DNA from: Hyphomicrobiales bacterium
GTDB lineage: Bacteria; Pseudomonadota; Alphaproteobacteria; Rhizobiales; Rhizobiaceae
DNA length: 64,000 bases
Assembly (NCBI GenBank): GCA_900472485.1
Contig: UCII01000012.1
Span: forward strand, 274,802-338,801
Direction: 5' to 3'
The notes below the pieces were generated by a model. That model made no database searches and was not told the origin of the DNA. It was given only the letters and a program-made list of their open reading frames with translations. Below, in pieces: positions 8,111 to 15,674 of the stretch (positions are counted from its first letter, which is position 1; each line of letters opens with the position of its first letter). A program made the position numbers and the translations under genes.

Positions 8111-8659
8111 ATGTTTGTAAAAAGCTTCGCAATCGCCCTCTCGCTCGTTCTGGCCGGAACCGGCATAGCGTCCGCGCAGACCAAGAAGCAGACGCAGGCA
8201 GCGGCGCCAGCAGCGCCGGCGGCTCCGACGCGCATTCAGCAGTTCGACGCCTGGGGTGCCTATTCCTACCAGTCCGCCGGCGGTAAGGTATGCTACGTTC
8301 TTTCCGTGCCGACGGCCAAGGCGCCGCCGACGGGCATCGACCATGGCGACAATTTCTTCATCGTGTCGCAGCGTCCGGGCCAGAACATCTCCTATGAACC
8401 GCAGGCGATGATGGGCTATCCCCTCAAGGACAACTCGAAGGTCAACGTCACCATCGACAACAAGACCTTCGTGATGTTCACCAAGGACAAGGCCGCGTGG
8501 GTGGAGAACGCCGCGCAGGAGCCGGCTCTGGTCGCCGCGCTGAAATCCGGCCACTCGCTGAAGGTTTCCGCGACCTCGAAGAAGGGCACCGCCACCTCCT
8601 ACACCTATTCATTGAAGGGTGTGACGGCTGCACTGAAGCAGATCGAAAACTGCAAATAA
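8111..8659 (+). CDS. Invasion-associated locus B (IalB) family protein, exported
   Basis: A 182-aa protein with a signal peptide (residues 1 to about 22, ending ASAQ), then a low-complexity Ala/Pro linker (about 25-45) and an IalB-type domain with WGAYSY, a Cys in GGKVCYVLS and a C-terminal Cys. The family was named from Bartonella, where IalB aids erythrocyte entry; in free-living or plant-associated rhizobia its role is unknown and probably concerns the envelope. The ATG at 8111 begins the signal peptide directly. An intrinsic terminator follows at 8719-8751. Confidence 0.8.
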   Translation: MFVKSFAIALSLVLAGTGIASAQTKKQTQAAAPAAPAAPTRIQQFDAWGAYSYQSAGGKVCYVLSVPTAKAPPTGIDHGDNFFIVSQRPGQNISYEPQAMMGYPLKDNSKVNVTIDNKTFVMFTKDKAAWVENAAQEPALVAALKSGHSLKVSATSKKGTATSYTYSLKGVTAALKQIENCK

Positions 8660-8672
8660 GATCGAGGGCCGA

Positions 8673-8694
8673 AGGATCACGCAAATGTGATCCT
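8673..8694 (+). other. Perfect hairpin downstream of the IalB gene
   Basis: AGGATCAC (8673-8680) and GTGATCCT (8687-8694) form an 8-bp stem with loop GCAAAT, 13 bases after the IalB stop. There is no T-run, so it is more likely a 3'-end stabilising hairpin than a terminator. The true terminator is just downstream. Confidence 0.5.
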
Positions 8695-8718
8695 CCCGTT
8701 GCCGCGACCGCAATGAGC

Positions 8719-8751
8719 AAGGCCGGTCAAGTCGATCGGCCTTTCGTTTTT
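8719..8751 (+). terminator. Intrinsic terminator after the IalB gene
   Basis: AAGGCCG (8719-8725) pairs with CGGCCTT (8737-8743), followed by TCGTTTTT. It lies about 60 bases after the IalB stop codon and before rlmN. Confidence 0.7.
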
Positions 8752-8946
8752 CAAGGCCAACCCTCGCTTTTGAGGGAAAGGGATGACGCGAGCGGAAATT
8801 AATGCTAAAGGCCGCGCCAACAATAGGTGTGCGGCAGATAGATTGCCCCGTCACCGCATGAATCTTCAGATTTCCGTGCCTTGCCCGCATCCGCAGCTTT
8901 CGTCAGCTTTTGCGGCATCGCCGATATGAACCGTTGGAACGATCCT

Positions 8947-10182
8947 ATGTCCGCAACCGATGTCATAACTCCCTCCCGGCTCAAGCCGATGCCTGTGTCG
9001 CAGCCAGTCGAACTTTCGCCGAAGCCATCGCTGATCGGCATGACGCGCGAAGAAATGGGTGCAGCTCTTAGGGAAAAAGGCGTTGCAGACAAGCAGATCA
9101 AGATGCGCGTCAGCCAGCTCTGGAACTGGATCTATGTGCGCGGTGTCTCCGATTTCGATGCCATGGCCAACGTGTCGAAGGACATGCGCGAAATGCTGAA
9201 GACGCATTTCACCATCGCGCGTCCGGAGATCGTCGAGGAGCAAGTCTCCAATGACGGCACCCGCAAATGGCTGCTCCGCTTCCCGCCGCGTGGCGCTGGT
9301 CGTCCCGTCGAAGTCGAAAGCGTCTATATTCCGGAAGAGGGGCGCGGCACGCTCTGCATTTCCAGCCAGGTCGGCTGTTCGCTTACCTGTTCCTTCTGTC
9401 ACACGGGCACGCAGCGCCTGGTGCGCAACCTGACGGCGGAAGAGATTCTGTCGCAGCTGCTTCTGGCGCGCGATCGTCTCGGTGATTTCCCCGATCGCGA
9501 AGCGCCGCAGGGCACGATCATGCCGGCCGAGGGACGCAAGGTCAGCAATATCGTCATGATGGGCATGGGCGAGCCGCTCTATAATTTCGAGAGCGTCAAG
9601 CAGGCTCTGCTGATCGCGTCGGATGGCGATGGCCTATCCTTGTCGAAGCGGCGTATCACTCTTTCGACCTCGGGCGTCGTGCCGGAAATCTACCGCACCG
9701 GCGACGAGATCGGTGTGATGCTGGCGATCTCGCTGCATGCGGTGCGGGACGATCTGCGCGATATGCTGGTGCCGATCAACAAGAAATATCAGCTGAAGGA
9801 GCTGATGGACGCCTGCCGCGCCTATCCCGGCCTGTCGAATGCGCGTCGCATCACCTTCGAATATGTGATGCTGAAGGGCGTCAACGACAGCCTCGAAGAC
9901 GCGAAGGGCCTGATCCAGCTCCTGAAGGGAATTCCGGCCAAGATCAACCTGATCCCCTTCAACCCGTGGCCGGGCACAAACTATCAGTGTTCCGACTGGG
10001 AGCAGATCGAGAAGTTCGCCGATTTCATCAATTCGGCCGGCTATGCCTCGCCGATCCGGACGCCGCGCGGCCGCGACATCCTCGCCGCCTGTGGCCAGCT
10101 GAAGTCGGAATCGGAGCGCATTCGCAAGACGGAGCGATTGGCTTTCGAAGCGATGATGATCGCCAATCACGGCGAGGATTGA
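8947..10182 (+). CDS. rlmN: 23S rRNA (adenine-2503-C2)-methyltransferase RlmN
   Basis: A radical-SAM enzyme (411 aa) that methylates C2 of A2503 in 23S rRNA and A37 of some tRNAs. The iron-sulfur motif CSLTCSFC (Cys-X3-Cys-X2-Cys) is at about residues 144-151, MGMGEPLYNF follows, and the C-terminal Cys in ILAACGQL is the methyl-carrier cysteine. The N-terminal extension rich in Pro/Ser is typical of alphaproteobacterial members. The ATG at 8947 is my preferred start; in-frame codons further upstream are less well supported. The next gene begins five bases after the stop. Confidence 0.95.
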   Translation: MSATDVITPSRLKPMPVSQPVELSPKPSLIGMTREEMGAALREKGVADKQIKMRVSQLWNWIYVRGVSDFDAMANVSKDMREMLKTHFTIARPEIVEEQVSNDGTRKWLLRFPPRGAGRPVEVESVYIPEEGRGTLCISSQVGCSLTCSFCHTGTQRLVRNLTAEEILSQLLLARDRLGDFPDREAPQGTIMPAEGRKVSNIVMMGMGEPLYNFESVKQALLIASDGDGLSLSKRRITLSTSGVVPEIYRTGDEIGVMLAISLHAVRDDLRDMLVPINKKYQLKELMDACRAYPGLSNARRITFEYVMLKGVNDSLEDAKGLIQLLKGIPAKINLIPFNPWPGTNYQCSDWEQIEKFADFINSAGYASPIRTPRGRDILAACGQLKSESERIRKTERLAFEAMMIANHGED

Positions 10183-10187
10183 GATCG

Positions 10188-10604
10188 ATGCTCCTTGGAC
10201 TGCGCAAGCCGATACGCCTCCTGTGGGGCTATCTTGCCGCTTGCGCACTGATGGGCTTCGTGCTGGCTTGCGTCGCGGCCTATACTCTTCCGGGGAGCGG
10301 TGCACCGGAGCTCTTCGTTCTGACCATCGAGATGACCAAGGCTGCAATGATCGTCAGCATTTTGCCATCTCTCATCGTCATTCCCATCATGGAATGGCGT
10401 GGGGTTCGCCGCTGGTTTGGATACGCGATCTATGGCGCGGTCTTGTCGGCGGTGGCATCCATTCTGATTTCCGGCTCTATGGAAAAGCCGCAAACTCTTA
10501 ATCTAATCACGATCGCGGTCTGCTTCGCCTTTCTCGGGGCAGCCTGCGCGACCGTTTACTGGTTAATCGCTGGCCGCCACCCAATCCTCAGCGAGCCTGA
10601 GTGA
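10188..10604 (+). CDS. Small hypothetical membrane protein
   Basis: A 138-aa protein with four predicted membrane helices: LLWGYLAACALMGFVLACVA (about 12-31), an AAMIVSILPSLIVIPI segment (about 52-67), AIYGAVLSAVASILIS (about 80-95) and LITIAVCFAFLGAACATVYW (about 105-124). I do not recognise a family. It starts five bases after rlmN and is probably co-transcribed with it. Its 3' end overlaps the convergent LysE gene by 17 bases. No catalytic motif is visible. Confidence 0.7.
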   Translation: MLLGLRKPIRLLWGYLAACALMGFVLACVAAYTLPGSGAPELFVLTIEMTKAAMIVSILPSLIVIPIMEWRGVRRWFGYAIYGAVLSAVASILISGSMEKPQTLNLITIAVCFAFLGAACATVYWLIAGRHPILSEPE

Positions 10605-11229
10605 AGAAAATCTTCACAGCGAAGATCGAGAAGACCCCAGCAAAGGCGTAGTCGAGGCCGCGCATTACGCCGCGGTTCCGCTGCAGCCAGGACGACAGAC
10701 CATCGGCGGCAAGAACGACGAGCATGTTCACCGGCATACCGATGACGATGAAGAAGAAGCCGAGGAAGAGCAGCTTGTGCGTGACGGCGGGATCGCCGGC
10801 GGTGACGAACTGCGGCAGGAAGGTCATGAAGAAGATGATGACCTTCGGGTTCAGCAGATTGACCCAGAAGCCATTCGAGATATTGGCGAAGGGCGTTCCG
10901 CTGACGGTATCGACCTTCTTGACCGACAGGCTGGAGCCAAAGCGGATCGCCTGGATTGCCAGCCAGAGCAGATAGGCGGCACCGCCGGTCTTCAGGACGG
11001 TGAAGGCGACGGGCGAAGCGGTGATCAGCGCGGAAATGCCGAAAGCCACCAGGCAGGTATGGACCACGACGCCGAGCGTGGTGCCGAGCACGACGAACAG
11101 CGCGGCCTTCTTGCCCTGCGCCAGCGCGCGGCTGATCGACAGCGTCATGTCTGGGCCTGGTGTCATCGCCAGCAGCAGGCTCGCTGCGGAAAAGGCAAGA
11201 AGGGTCGGCAGGCTGGGTATGAAATCCAT
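10588..11229 (-). CDS. LysE/RhtB family amino-acid exporter
   Basis: An inner-membrane exporter of 213 aa with about six helices. The N-terminal signature AMTPGPDMTLSISRALAQGKKAAL (shown from its centre as PGPDMTLSISRALAQG) and the NPKVIIFFMTFLPQF segment are diagnostic of the family, which exports lysine, arginine, homoserine or threonine analogues. The substrate cannot be assigned. It is one of three LysE-family genes in this window (also 14935 and 52348). Confidence 0.9.
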   Translation of the reverse strand: MDFIPSLPTLLAFSAASLLLAMTPGPDMTLSISRALAQGKKAALFVVLGTTLGVVVHTCLVAFGISALITASPVAFTVLKTGGAAYLLWLAIQAIRFGSSLSVKKVDTVSGTPFANISNGFWVNLLNPKVIIFFMTFLPQFVTAGDPAVTHKLLFLGFFFIVIGMPVNMLVVLAADGLSSWLQRNRGVMRGLDYAFAGVFSIFAVKIFFTQAR

Positions 11230-11256
11230 AAGGGCTGCTCCGAAAGCCGGATTAAA

Positions 11257-11301
11257 GCGTGTCGCGCAAAAGTGTGTAGCGGTTTTGCGAGAACGACATG
11301 C
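11257..11301 (-). repeat. Dispersed hairpin repeat, copy 2
   Basis: On the minus strand the core AAAACCGCTACACACTTTT (11286-11268) is flanked by CTCGC and GCGCG and by outer arms GCATGTCG and CGACACGC. The core differs from copy 1 by a single base, while the stem pairs have changed on both sides. It lies between the LysE and SDR genes. Confidence 0.75.
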
Positions 11302-11314
11302 ACAAAATCAAGGG

Positions 11315-11360
11315 CCTAAAGCACAGAAAGCGAATCTGAAAGATCGCGACGTGCTTTAGG
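11315..11360. repeat. Second palindrome next to repeat copy 2
   Basis: CCTAAAGCAC (11315-11324) and GTGCTTTAGG (11351-11360) are perfect 10-base inverted repeats enclosing 26 bases. It is placed beside repeat copy 2, just as the palindrome at 52984-53034 sits beside the copy at 53047, so the two element types may travel together. Confidence 0.6.
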
Positions 11361-11398
11361 ATCCGCCCGTTCTTATCCCGCTTTCGGGGGATTGCAAA

Positions 11399-12253
11399 TC
11401 AATCCTTCTTTTCGAGGAATGCCTTGAATTGATCGGCATAGTCGGGATGCCAGCGCGACAGCGGCGGACGGTTCTCGACGATATCGCCGGCGGCCCAGAG
11501 CATGCGGCGTTCATCGACCGGCCGGGCCACGTCGTTATCAGGGCAAAGAATGTAGAAATCCCCGCGCCTCAGGCTTTCCATCATGAACTCGACAGTCTGT
11601 TCCGGTGTCCACGCGCCAGCAGGCTTTTCCCGTCGATCGCCTTTTGTCAACCCTGTGAAGACGAAGCCGGGAATGAGGAGATGGGCCGAAATCTTCGCGC
11701 CTTCCGTATTGCGCAGCTCATGCTGCAGCGCCTCGGTGAAGACCTTCACGCCGGCTTTCGAGACATTGTAGGCGGGATTGCCGGGAGGCGTGGTGATGCC
11801 CTGCTTCGAGCCGGTATTGATGATGATGCCGGGCTCACCATGTGCGATCATGCCCGGGCCGAAGACGCGCGTGCCATTGATGACGCCGAGCAGATTGACG
11901 CCGAGAATGGCATCCCAGCCGGCCTGGGCGCTGAAGATCGAGGTCTCCGGGCCGATGCCGGCATTGTTCATCAAGACATGCACGCGGCCGAAACGCTGCA
12001 GGACTGCGCGTTCCAGCGCTTCCAGCGCGTCTTTGCGGGCGACATCGGTCTCGACGGCCATCACATGCTCTTCGCCTGCGATCGTCTTGAGTTCAGCGCT
12101 CGCCTCGGCCAGGCGATCGCCACCGAGATCGGCGATGACGACGCTCATGCCGAGCGAAGCGAAATGTTTTGCTGCGGCAAACCCGATGCCGGAAGCGCCA
12201 CCGGTGATGACGGCAACATTGGATTTCTTGAAAATGGCTTGAATATCAGTCAC
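11399..12253 (-). CDS. Short-chain dehydrogenase/reductase
   Basis: A cytosolic SDR oxidoreductase (284 aa) with the dinucleotide-binding motif TGGASGIG (about residues 16-23), NNAG (about 93-96), and the catalytic Ser and Tyr-X3-Lys in NTGSKQG and YNVSK. The substrate is unknown. I favour the GTG at 12253 because AGGAGGG lies 12 bases upstream; a longer in-frame start at 12310 would add 19 residues without family character. It is divergent from the ParDE operon, with 85 bases between. Confidence 0.88.
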   Translation of the reverse strand: MTDIQAIFKKSNVAVITGGASGIGFAAAKHFASLGMSVVIADLGGDRLAEASAELKTIAGEEHVMAVETDVARKDALEALERAVLQRFGRVHVLMNNAGIGPETSIFSAQAGWDAILGVNLLGVINGTRVFGPGMIAHGEPGIIINTGSKQGITTPPGNPAYNVSKAGVKVFTEALQHELRNTEGAKISAHLLIPGFVFTGLTKGDRREKPAGAWTPEQTVEFMMESLRRGDFYILCPDNDVARPVDERRMLWAAGDIVENRPPLSRWHPDYADQFKAFLEKKD

Positions 12254-12338
12254 GAGCGGTGCCCTCCTCAGGCATTGTTCGGTCGCCGCCGAATATGGTA
12301 CTTTTGGCAATCAAGTCAAACCGCCGGAGGTCACGCCA

Positions 12339-12584
12339 GTGACAAAGCATGTGTCCGTAGAGATCGACGAGCAGATGGATGCGTTCATCGGCGAGCAGAT
12401 CAGCCACGGCAACTACGGTTCGCCGAGCGAGGTAATCGACGCCGCGCTTAAATTATTGCGCAGCCGGGCGGAAATAGAGGCGATTGCGGCGGCGATCGCC
12501 GAGGGCGAAGCCTCGGGCGAGCCGGAGGAGTTTGACTTCAATGAATTTATCGAAGGAAAGAGAAAGTTGCGCAATCAGCGATGA
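12339..12584 (+). CDS. parD: ParD-family antitoxin
   Basis: An 81-aa type II antitoxin. The N-terminal ribbon-helix-helix (VSVEIDEQMDAFIGEQISHG, about residues 5-24, then SPSEVIDAALKLL) binds DNA, and the acidic C-terminal tail (EEFDFNEFIEGKRKL) should wrap the toxin. It starts with GTG, preceded by CGGAGGTC. Its stop overlaps the toxin start (ATGA at 12581-12584). By family precedent the complex represses its own promoter in the 85-base gap upstream. Confidence 0.9.
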   Translation: MTKHVSVEIDEQMDAFIGEQISHGNYGSPSEVIDAALKLLRSRAEIEAIAAAIAEGEASGEPEEFDFNEFIEGKRKLRNQR

Positions 12585-12871
12585 AGAAATTGGTCTTTTC
12601 GCCGAAAGCAGCGTCCGACATCGATCAAATCTACGACTATACCGAGGAAAAATGGGGTTACGAGCAAGCGGAGGATTATGTCTTCGCTCTGCGTGATCGT
12701 TGTCATGCTTTGGTGAAGGGCATCGCACGCGGTCGCAAGGTCAGCGGCATCGAACGAGATTATCTCGCTCTCGCCTCCGGCTCACATTTCATCATCTATA
12801 AGGATGGCGCCCAAACGGTCACGATCGTCCGCATTCTGCATCAGCGGATGAATATCGGCGCTCATCTCTGA
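12581..12871 (+). CDS. parE: ParE/RelE-superfamily toxin
   Basis: A 96-aa toxin of the ParE branch. The pattern SPKAASDIDQIYDYTEEKWG (residues 5-24), then an internal basic stretch (IARGRKVSGIERDYL) and the C-terminal IVRILHQRMN match ParE proteins, which inhibit DNA gyrase rather than cutting mRNA. It is translationally coupled to parD by a four-base overlap. The length is normal and no lesion is visible, so the module appears intact. Confidence 0.9.
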   Translation: MKKLVFSPKAASDIDQIYDYTEEKWGYEQAEDYVFALRDRCHALVKGIARGRKVSGIERDYLALASGSHFIIYKDGAQTVTIVRILHQRMNIGAHL

Positions 12872-12988
12872 TGCCGTCCTGAGAGGTCCCGCCGCGCTTC
12901 CCCTTGCGCCTCACGATAATCTCGCTAAAAGTTCCGCGATACAGCTTTGCGGGCCTTTCCCCTGGTCCGCCTCGAAACGGAACTCATC

Positions 12989-14212
12989 ATGGCATCACAT
13001 AAAGACGTGAAGAAAGTCGTCCTCGCCTATTCCGGCGGTCTCGACACCTCGATTATCCTGAAGTGGCTGCAGACGGAGCTCGGCGCCGAAGTCGTCACCT
13101 TCACCGCCGATCTCGGCCAGGGCGAAGAGCTGGAGCCGGCGCGCAAGAAGGCCGAAATGCTCGGCATCAAGGAAATCTATATCGAGGACGTGCGCGAGGA
13201 ATTCGTGCGCGATTTCGTCTTCCCGATGTTCCGTGCCAATGCCGTCTATGAAGGCGTCTATCTGCTCGGCACCTCGATCGCCCGTCCGCTGATCTCCAAG
13301 CACCTGATCGAGATCGCCAGGAAGACCGGCGCCGATGCCATCGCGCATGGCGCGACCGGTAAGGGCAACGACCAGGTCCGTTTCGAGCTTTCGGCCTATG
13401 CGCTGAACCCGGATATCAAGATCATCGCTCCCTGGCGCGATTGGTCGTTCAAGAGCCGCACCGACCTGCTCGAATTCGCCGAGAAGCACCAGATCCCGGT
13501 TGCCAAGGACAAGAAGGGCGAAGCGCCTTTCTCCGTCGACGCCAACCTGCTGCACTCCTCGTCCGAAGGCAAGGTTCTGGAAAACCCGGCCCAGGAAGCG
13601 CCTGAATATGTGCACATGCGCACGATCTCGCCGGAAGCCGCTCCGGACAAGGCGACCATCATCAAGATCGGCTTCGAAAAGGGCGATGCCGTTTCGATCA
13701 ATGGCCAGCGCCTGAGCCCGGCAACCTTGCTTGCGAAACTGAACGATTACGGCCGCGACAACGGCATCGGCCGTCTCGATCTGGTCGAGAACCGTTTCGT
13801 CGGCATGAAGTCGCGCGGCGTCTACGAGACCCCCGGTGGCACGATTCTGCTCGCCGCCCATCGAGCCATCGAATCCATCACGCTCGACCGTGGTGCCGCG
13901 CACCTCAAGGACGAGCTGATGCCGCGCTATGCCGAGCTGATCTATTACGGCTTCTGGTTCTCGCCGGAGCGTGAGATGCTGCAGGCGCTGATCGACAAGA
14001 GCCAGGAACATGTCGAAGGCGAAGTGACGCTGAAGCTCTACAAGGGCAATGTCATGGTCATCGGCCGCGAAAGCCCGAAATCGCTTTATTCCGACAAGCT
14101 GGTCACCTTCGAGGACGACCAGGGCGCCTACGACCAGAAGGATGCGGCCGGCTTTATCAAGCTGAATGCGCTGCGCCTGCGCACGCTCGCCAAGCGCAAT
14201 CTGTCGAAGTAA
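12989..14212 (+). CDS. argG: Argininosuccinate synthase
   Basis: The cytosolic enzyme (407 aa, full length) condenses citrulline and aspartate with ATP in arginine synthesis. The N-terminal PP-loop AYSGGLDTSIIL (about residues 13-24) binds ATP; GATGKGNDQVRFE and APWRDW are further family signatures. The ATG at 12989 puts the PP-loop at the usual distance; an in-frame ATG at 12947 is less likely. It is monocistronic, with a strong terminator at 14235-14267. Confidence 0.97.
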   Translation: MASHKDVKKVVLAYSGGLDTSIILKWLQTELGAEVVTFTADLGQGEELEPARKKAEMLGIKEIYIEDVREEFVRDFVFPMFRANAVYEGVYLLGTSIARPLISKHLIEIARKTGADAIAHGATGKGNDQVRFELSAYALNPDIKIIAPWRDWSFKSRTDLLEFAEKHQIPVAKDKKGEAPFSVDANLLHSSSEGKVLENPAQEAPEYVHMRTISPEAAPDKATIIKIGFEKGDAVSINGQRLSPATLLAKLNDYGRDNGIGRLDLVENRFVGMKSRGVYETPGGTILLAAHRAIESITLDRGAAHLKDELMPRYAELIYYGFWFSPEREMLQALIDKSQEHVEGEVTLKLYKGNVMVIGRESPKSLYSDKLVTFEDDQGAYDQKDAAGFIKLNALRLRTLAKRNLSK

Positions 14213-14234
14213 TAAGATATTGAAATGAGAAATG

Positions 14235-14267
14235 GCCCGCTTCCGATCGCCGGAGGCGGGCTTTCTT
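14235..14267 (+). terminator. Intrinsic terminator of argG
   Basis: GCCCGCTTCCG (14235-14245) and CGGAGGCGGGC (14251-14261) form an 11-bp stem with one G-T pair and loop ATCGC, followed by TTTCTT. It begins 22 bases after the argG stop. Confidence 0.88.
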
Positions 14268-14289
14268 ATGTGGAAACTGGCGGCCGGAG

Positions 14290-14772
14290 TTAATCGACCG
14301 GCCTCAATTCACGTTCGACTTCGGCAGGTGCTTCGGCCTTCTGCAGATTGCTGCGGAAGGCGCAGAGTGCGTCATGCAGCTGAACTTGAAGATCTTTGTC
14401 GAAGCCTTGCGTCGCGTTGCGCTCGACTTCGCAGATTTCCCTGTCGATCTGCTTCAGCTTGGCGTCGGCGGATTCCGAAAGCACGATCCGCTTGGCGCGG
14501 CGATCGAGCGGGTCGGGTTGGCGTTCGATCAGGCCGCGTGCCTGCAGCTTGTCAAGAAAAGCGCTGACCGTCATCGGCTCCAACCCCATGCGGGAGGCGA
14601 TGTCGAGCTGGCGGCTGCCATTGATGGCGGCGACCTGCATCAGCGTTCGTGCTTCACCCGCCGTCAGCCCGAGCCCAGCGACAAGGATGCGTCGCTCGAA
14701 GGCCGCCCTGATCAGTCGGGCGCAATCGCTCACAAGAAAGGCGAGCGAATCCGTATTAATCCTGCTGTTCAT
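14290..14772 (-). CDS. MarR family transcriptional regulator
   Basis: A 160-aa winged-helix regulator. The recognition-helix region RQLDIASRMGLEPMTVSAFLDKL (part shown: IASRMGLEPMTVSAF) and the wing RQPDPLDRRAKRIVLSE (RxxDxxDxRAKxxxLT-like) are typical. It is divergent from the LysE-family gene at 14935, which it may control; many MarR proteins regulate a divergent exporter. The start at 14772 is followed by the family-like helix; the frame stays open to 14847. Near-direct repeats at 14787-14802 and 14814-14831 are candidate binding sites. Confidence 0.88.
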   Translation of the reverse strand: MNSRINTDSLAFLVSDCARLIRAAFERRILVAGLGLTAGEARTLMQVAAINGSRQLDIASRMGLEPMTVSAFLDKLQARGLIERQPDPLDRRAKRIVLSESADAKLKQIDREICEVERNATQGFDKDLQVQLHDALCAFRSNLQKAEAPAEVERELRPVD

Positions 14773-14934
14773 AAGCGCTTCCCTACCTACGCTCTTTGAT
14801 TTTTTAGGCCCCACTACGTTCTTATTGATTTCATCCCACGAACACAACGGCTTCCTGGAACTTAAAACGGCCAGCTGCTTGACCGGGTTCCACAGATTGC
14901 TACTCTCGCGTGATTGCCAGCGGGATCACTCATC

Positions 14935-15576
14935 ATGACGCAATCGCTCGTTGTCGGCGCCTTCCTCGCCGCGCTTTTCTACGTGCTTATTCCCGGTCCC
15001 GCCTTTCTGGCTCTGCTCGGCATCGGTGCCGGCCAGGGCCGCAGGGCGGGTGCATTCTTCGTCAGCGGCCATCTGCTCGGCGATCTCGTTTGGTCGACTC
15101 TGGCCTTGGTCGCCATCGTCGGTGCCAAGACCATCGGCACCTTCGTCTTCGATCTGCTCGGTTTGCTGTGTGGCTTCTATCTCGCCTGGATCGGCTGGAG
15201 TGCCGTCACCGCCAAGCCGAAGGGTGACGGCAAGGCGCTCGTCAATGTCGACCGACCGTTCCGTCGCGGCCTGATCTTCGGTGTGACCAATCCGAAGGGA
15301 TATCCTGTTGCACTGGCGACATTCACGGCTCTTGTTGCGGGCTCCGCCGGCGCGTTGACCTTCAGCGCGCTGCCGCTGCTGCTGACGGTTTCCTTCGCGG
15401 GTTTCATAACGGCCGACATTATTCTCATCAGTATCATCGGCGCGGGCGCCGTGCGGCGTTTCTATCGTGCGCATGAGCGGCTGATCGTGCGCTGCTCCGG
15501 CGTGCTTTTCATGGGATTTGCGGCGCAGGCGCTCTGGCATGCCACACCCGGCCTGCTCGGCTGGCGCAAAGCCTGA
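14935..15576 (+). CDS. LysE family amino-acid exporter
   Basis: An inner-membrane exporter of 213 aa with six helices and the family motifs LIPGPAFLALLGIGAGQGRRAG (part: IPGPAFLALLGIGAGQGRR) near residues 17-35 and FGVTNPKGYPVALATF in the middle. The substrate is unknown. The ATG at 14935 starts the first helix; a start seven codons upstream is possible. It is divergent from a MarR regulator, suggesting inducible expression. Confidence 0.88.
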   Translation: MTQSLVVGAFLAALFYVLIPGPAFLALLGIGAGQGRRAGAFFVSGHLLGDLVWSTLALVAIVGAKTIGTFVFDLLGLLCGFYLAWIGWSAVTAKPKGDGKALVNVDRPFRRGLIFGVTNPKGYPVALATFTALVAGSAGALTFSALPLLLTVSFAGFITADIILISIIGAGAVRRFYRAHERLIVRCSGVLFMGFAAQALWHATPGLLGWRKA

Positions 15577-15674
15577 TTTCGCCACATCAATTTGTTAGGC
15601 TTCCGCCATACCAATTCGGCGGGGCTAGCCTTATATCGTGCTTCGGTCAGATGTCTGTCGAAAGGATGCCCTGC

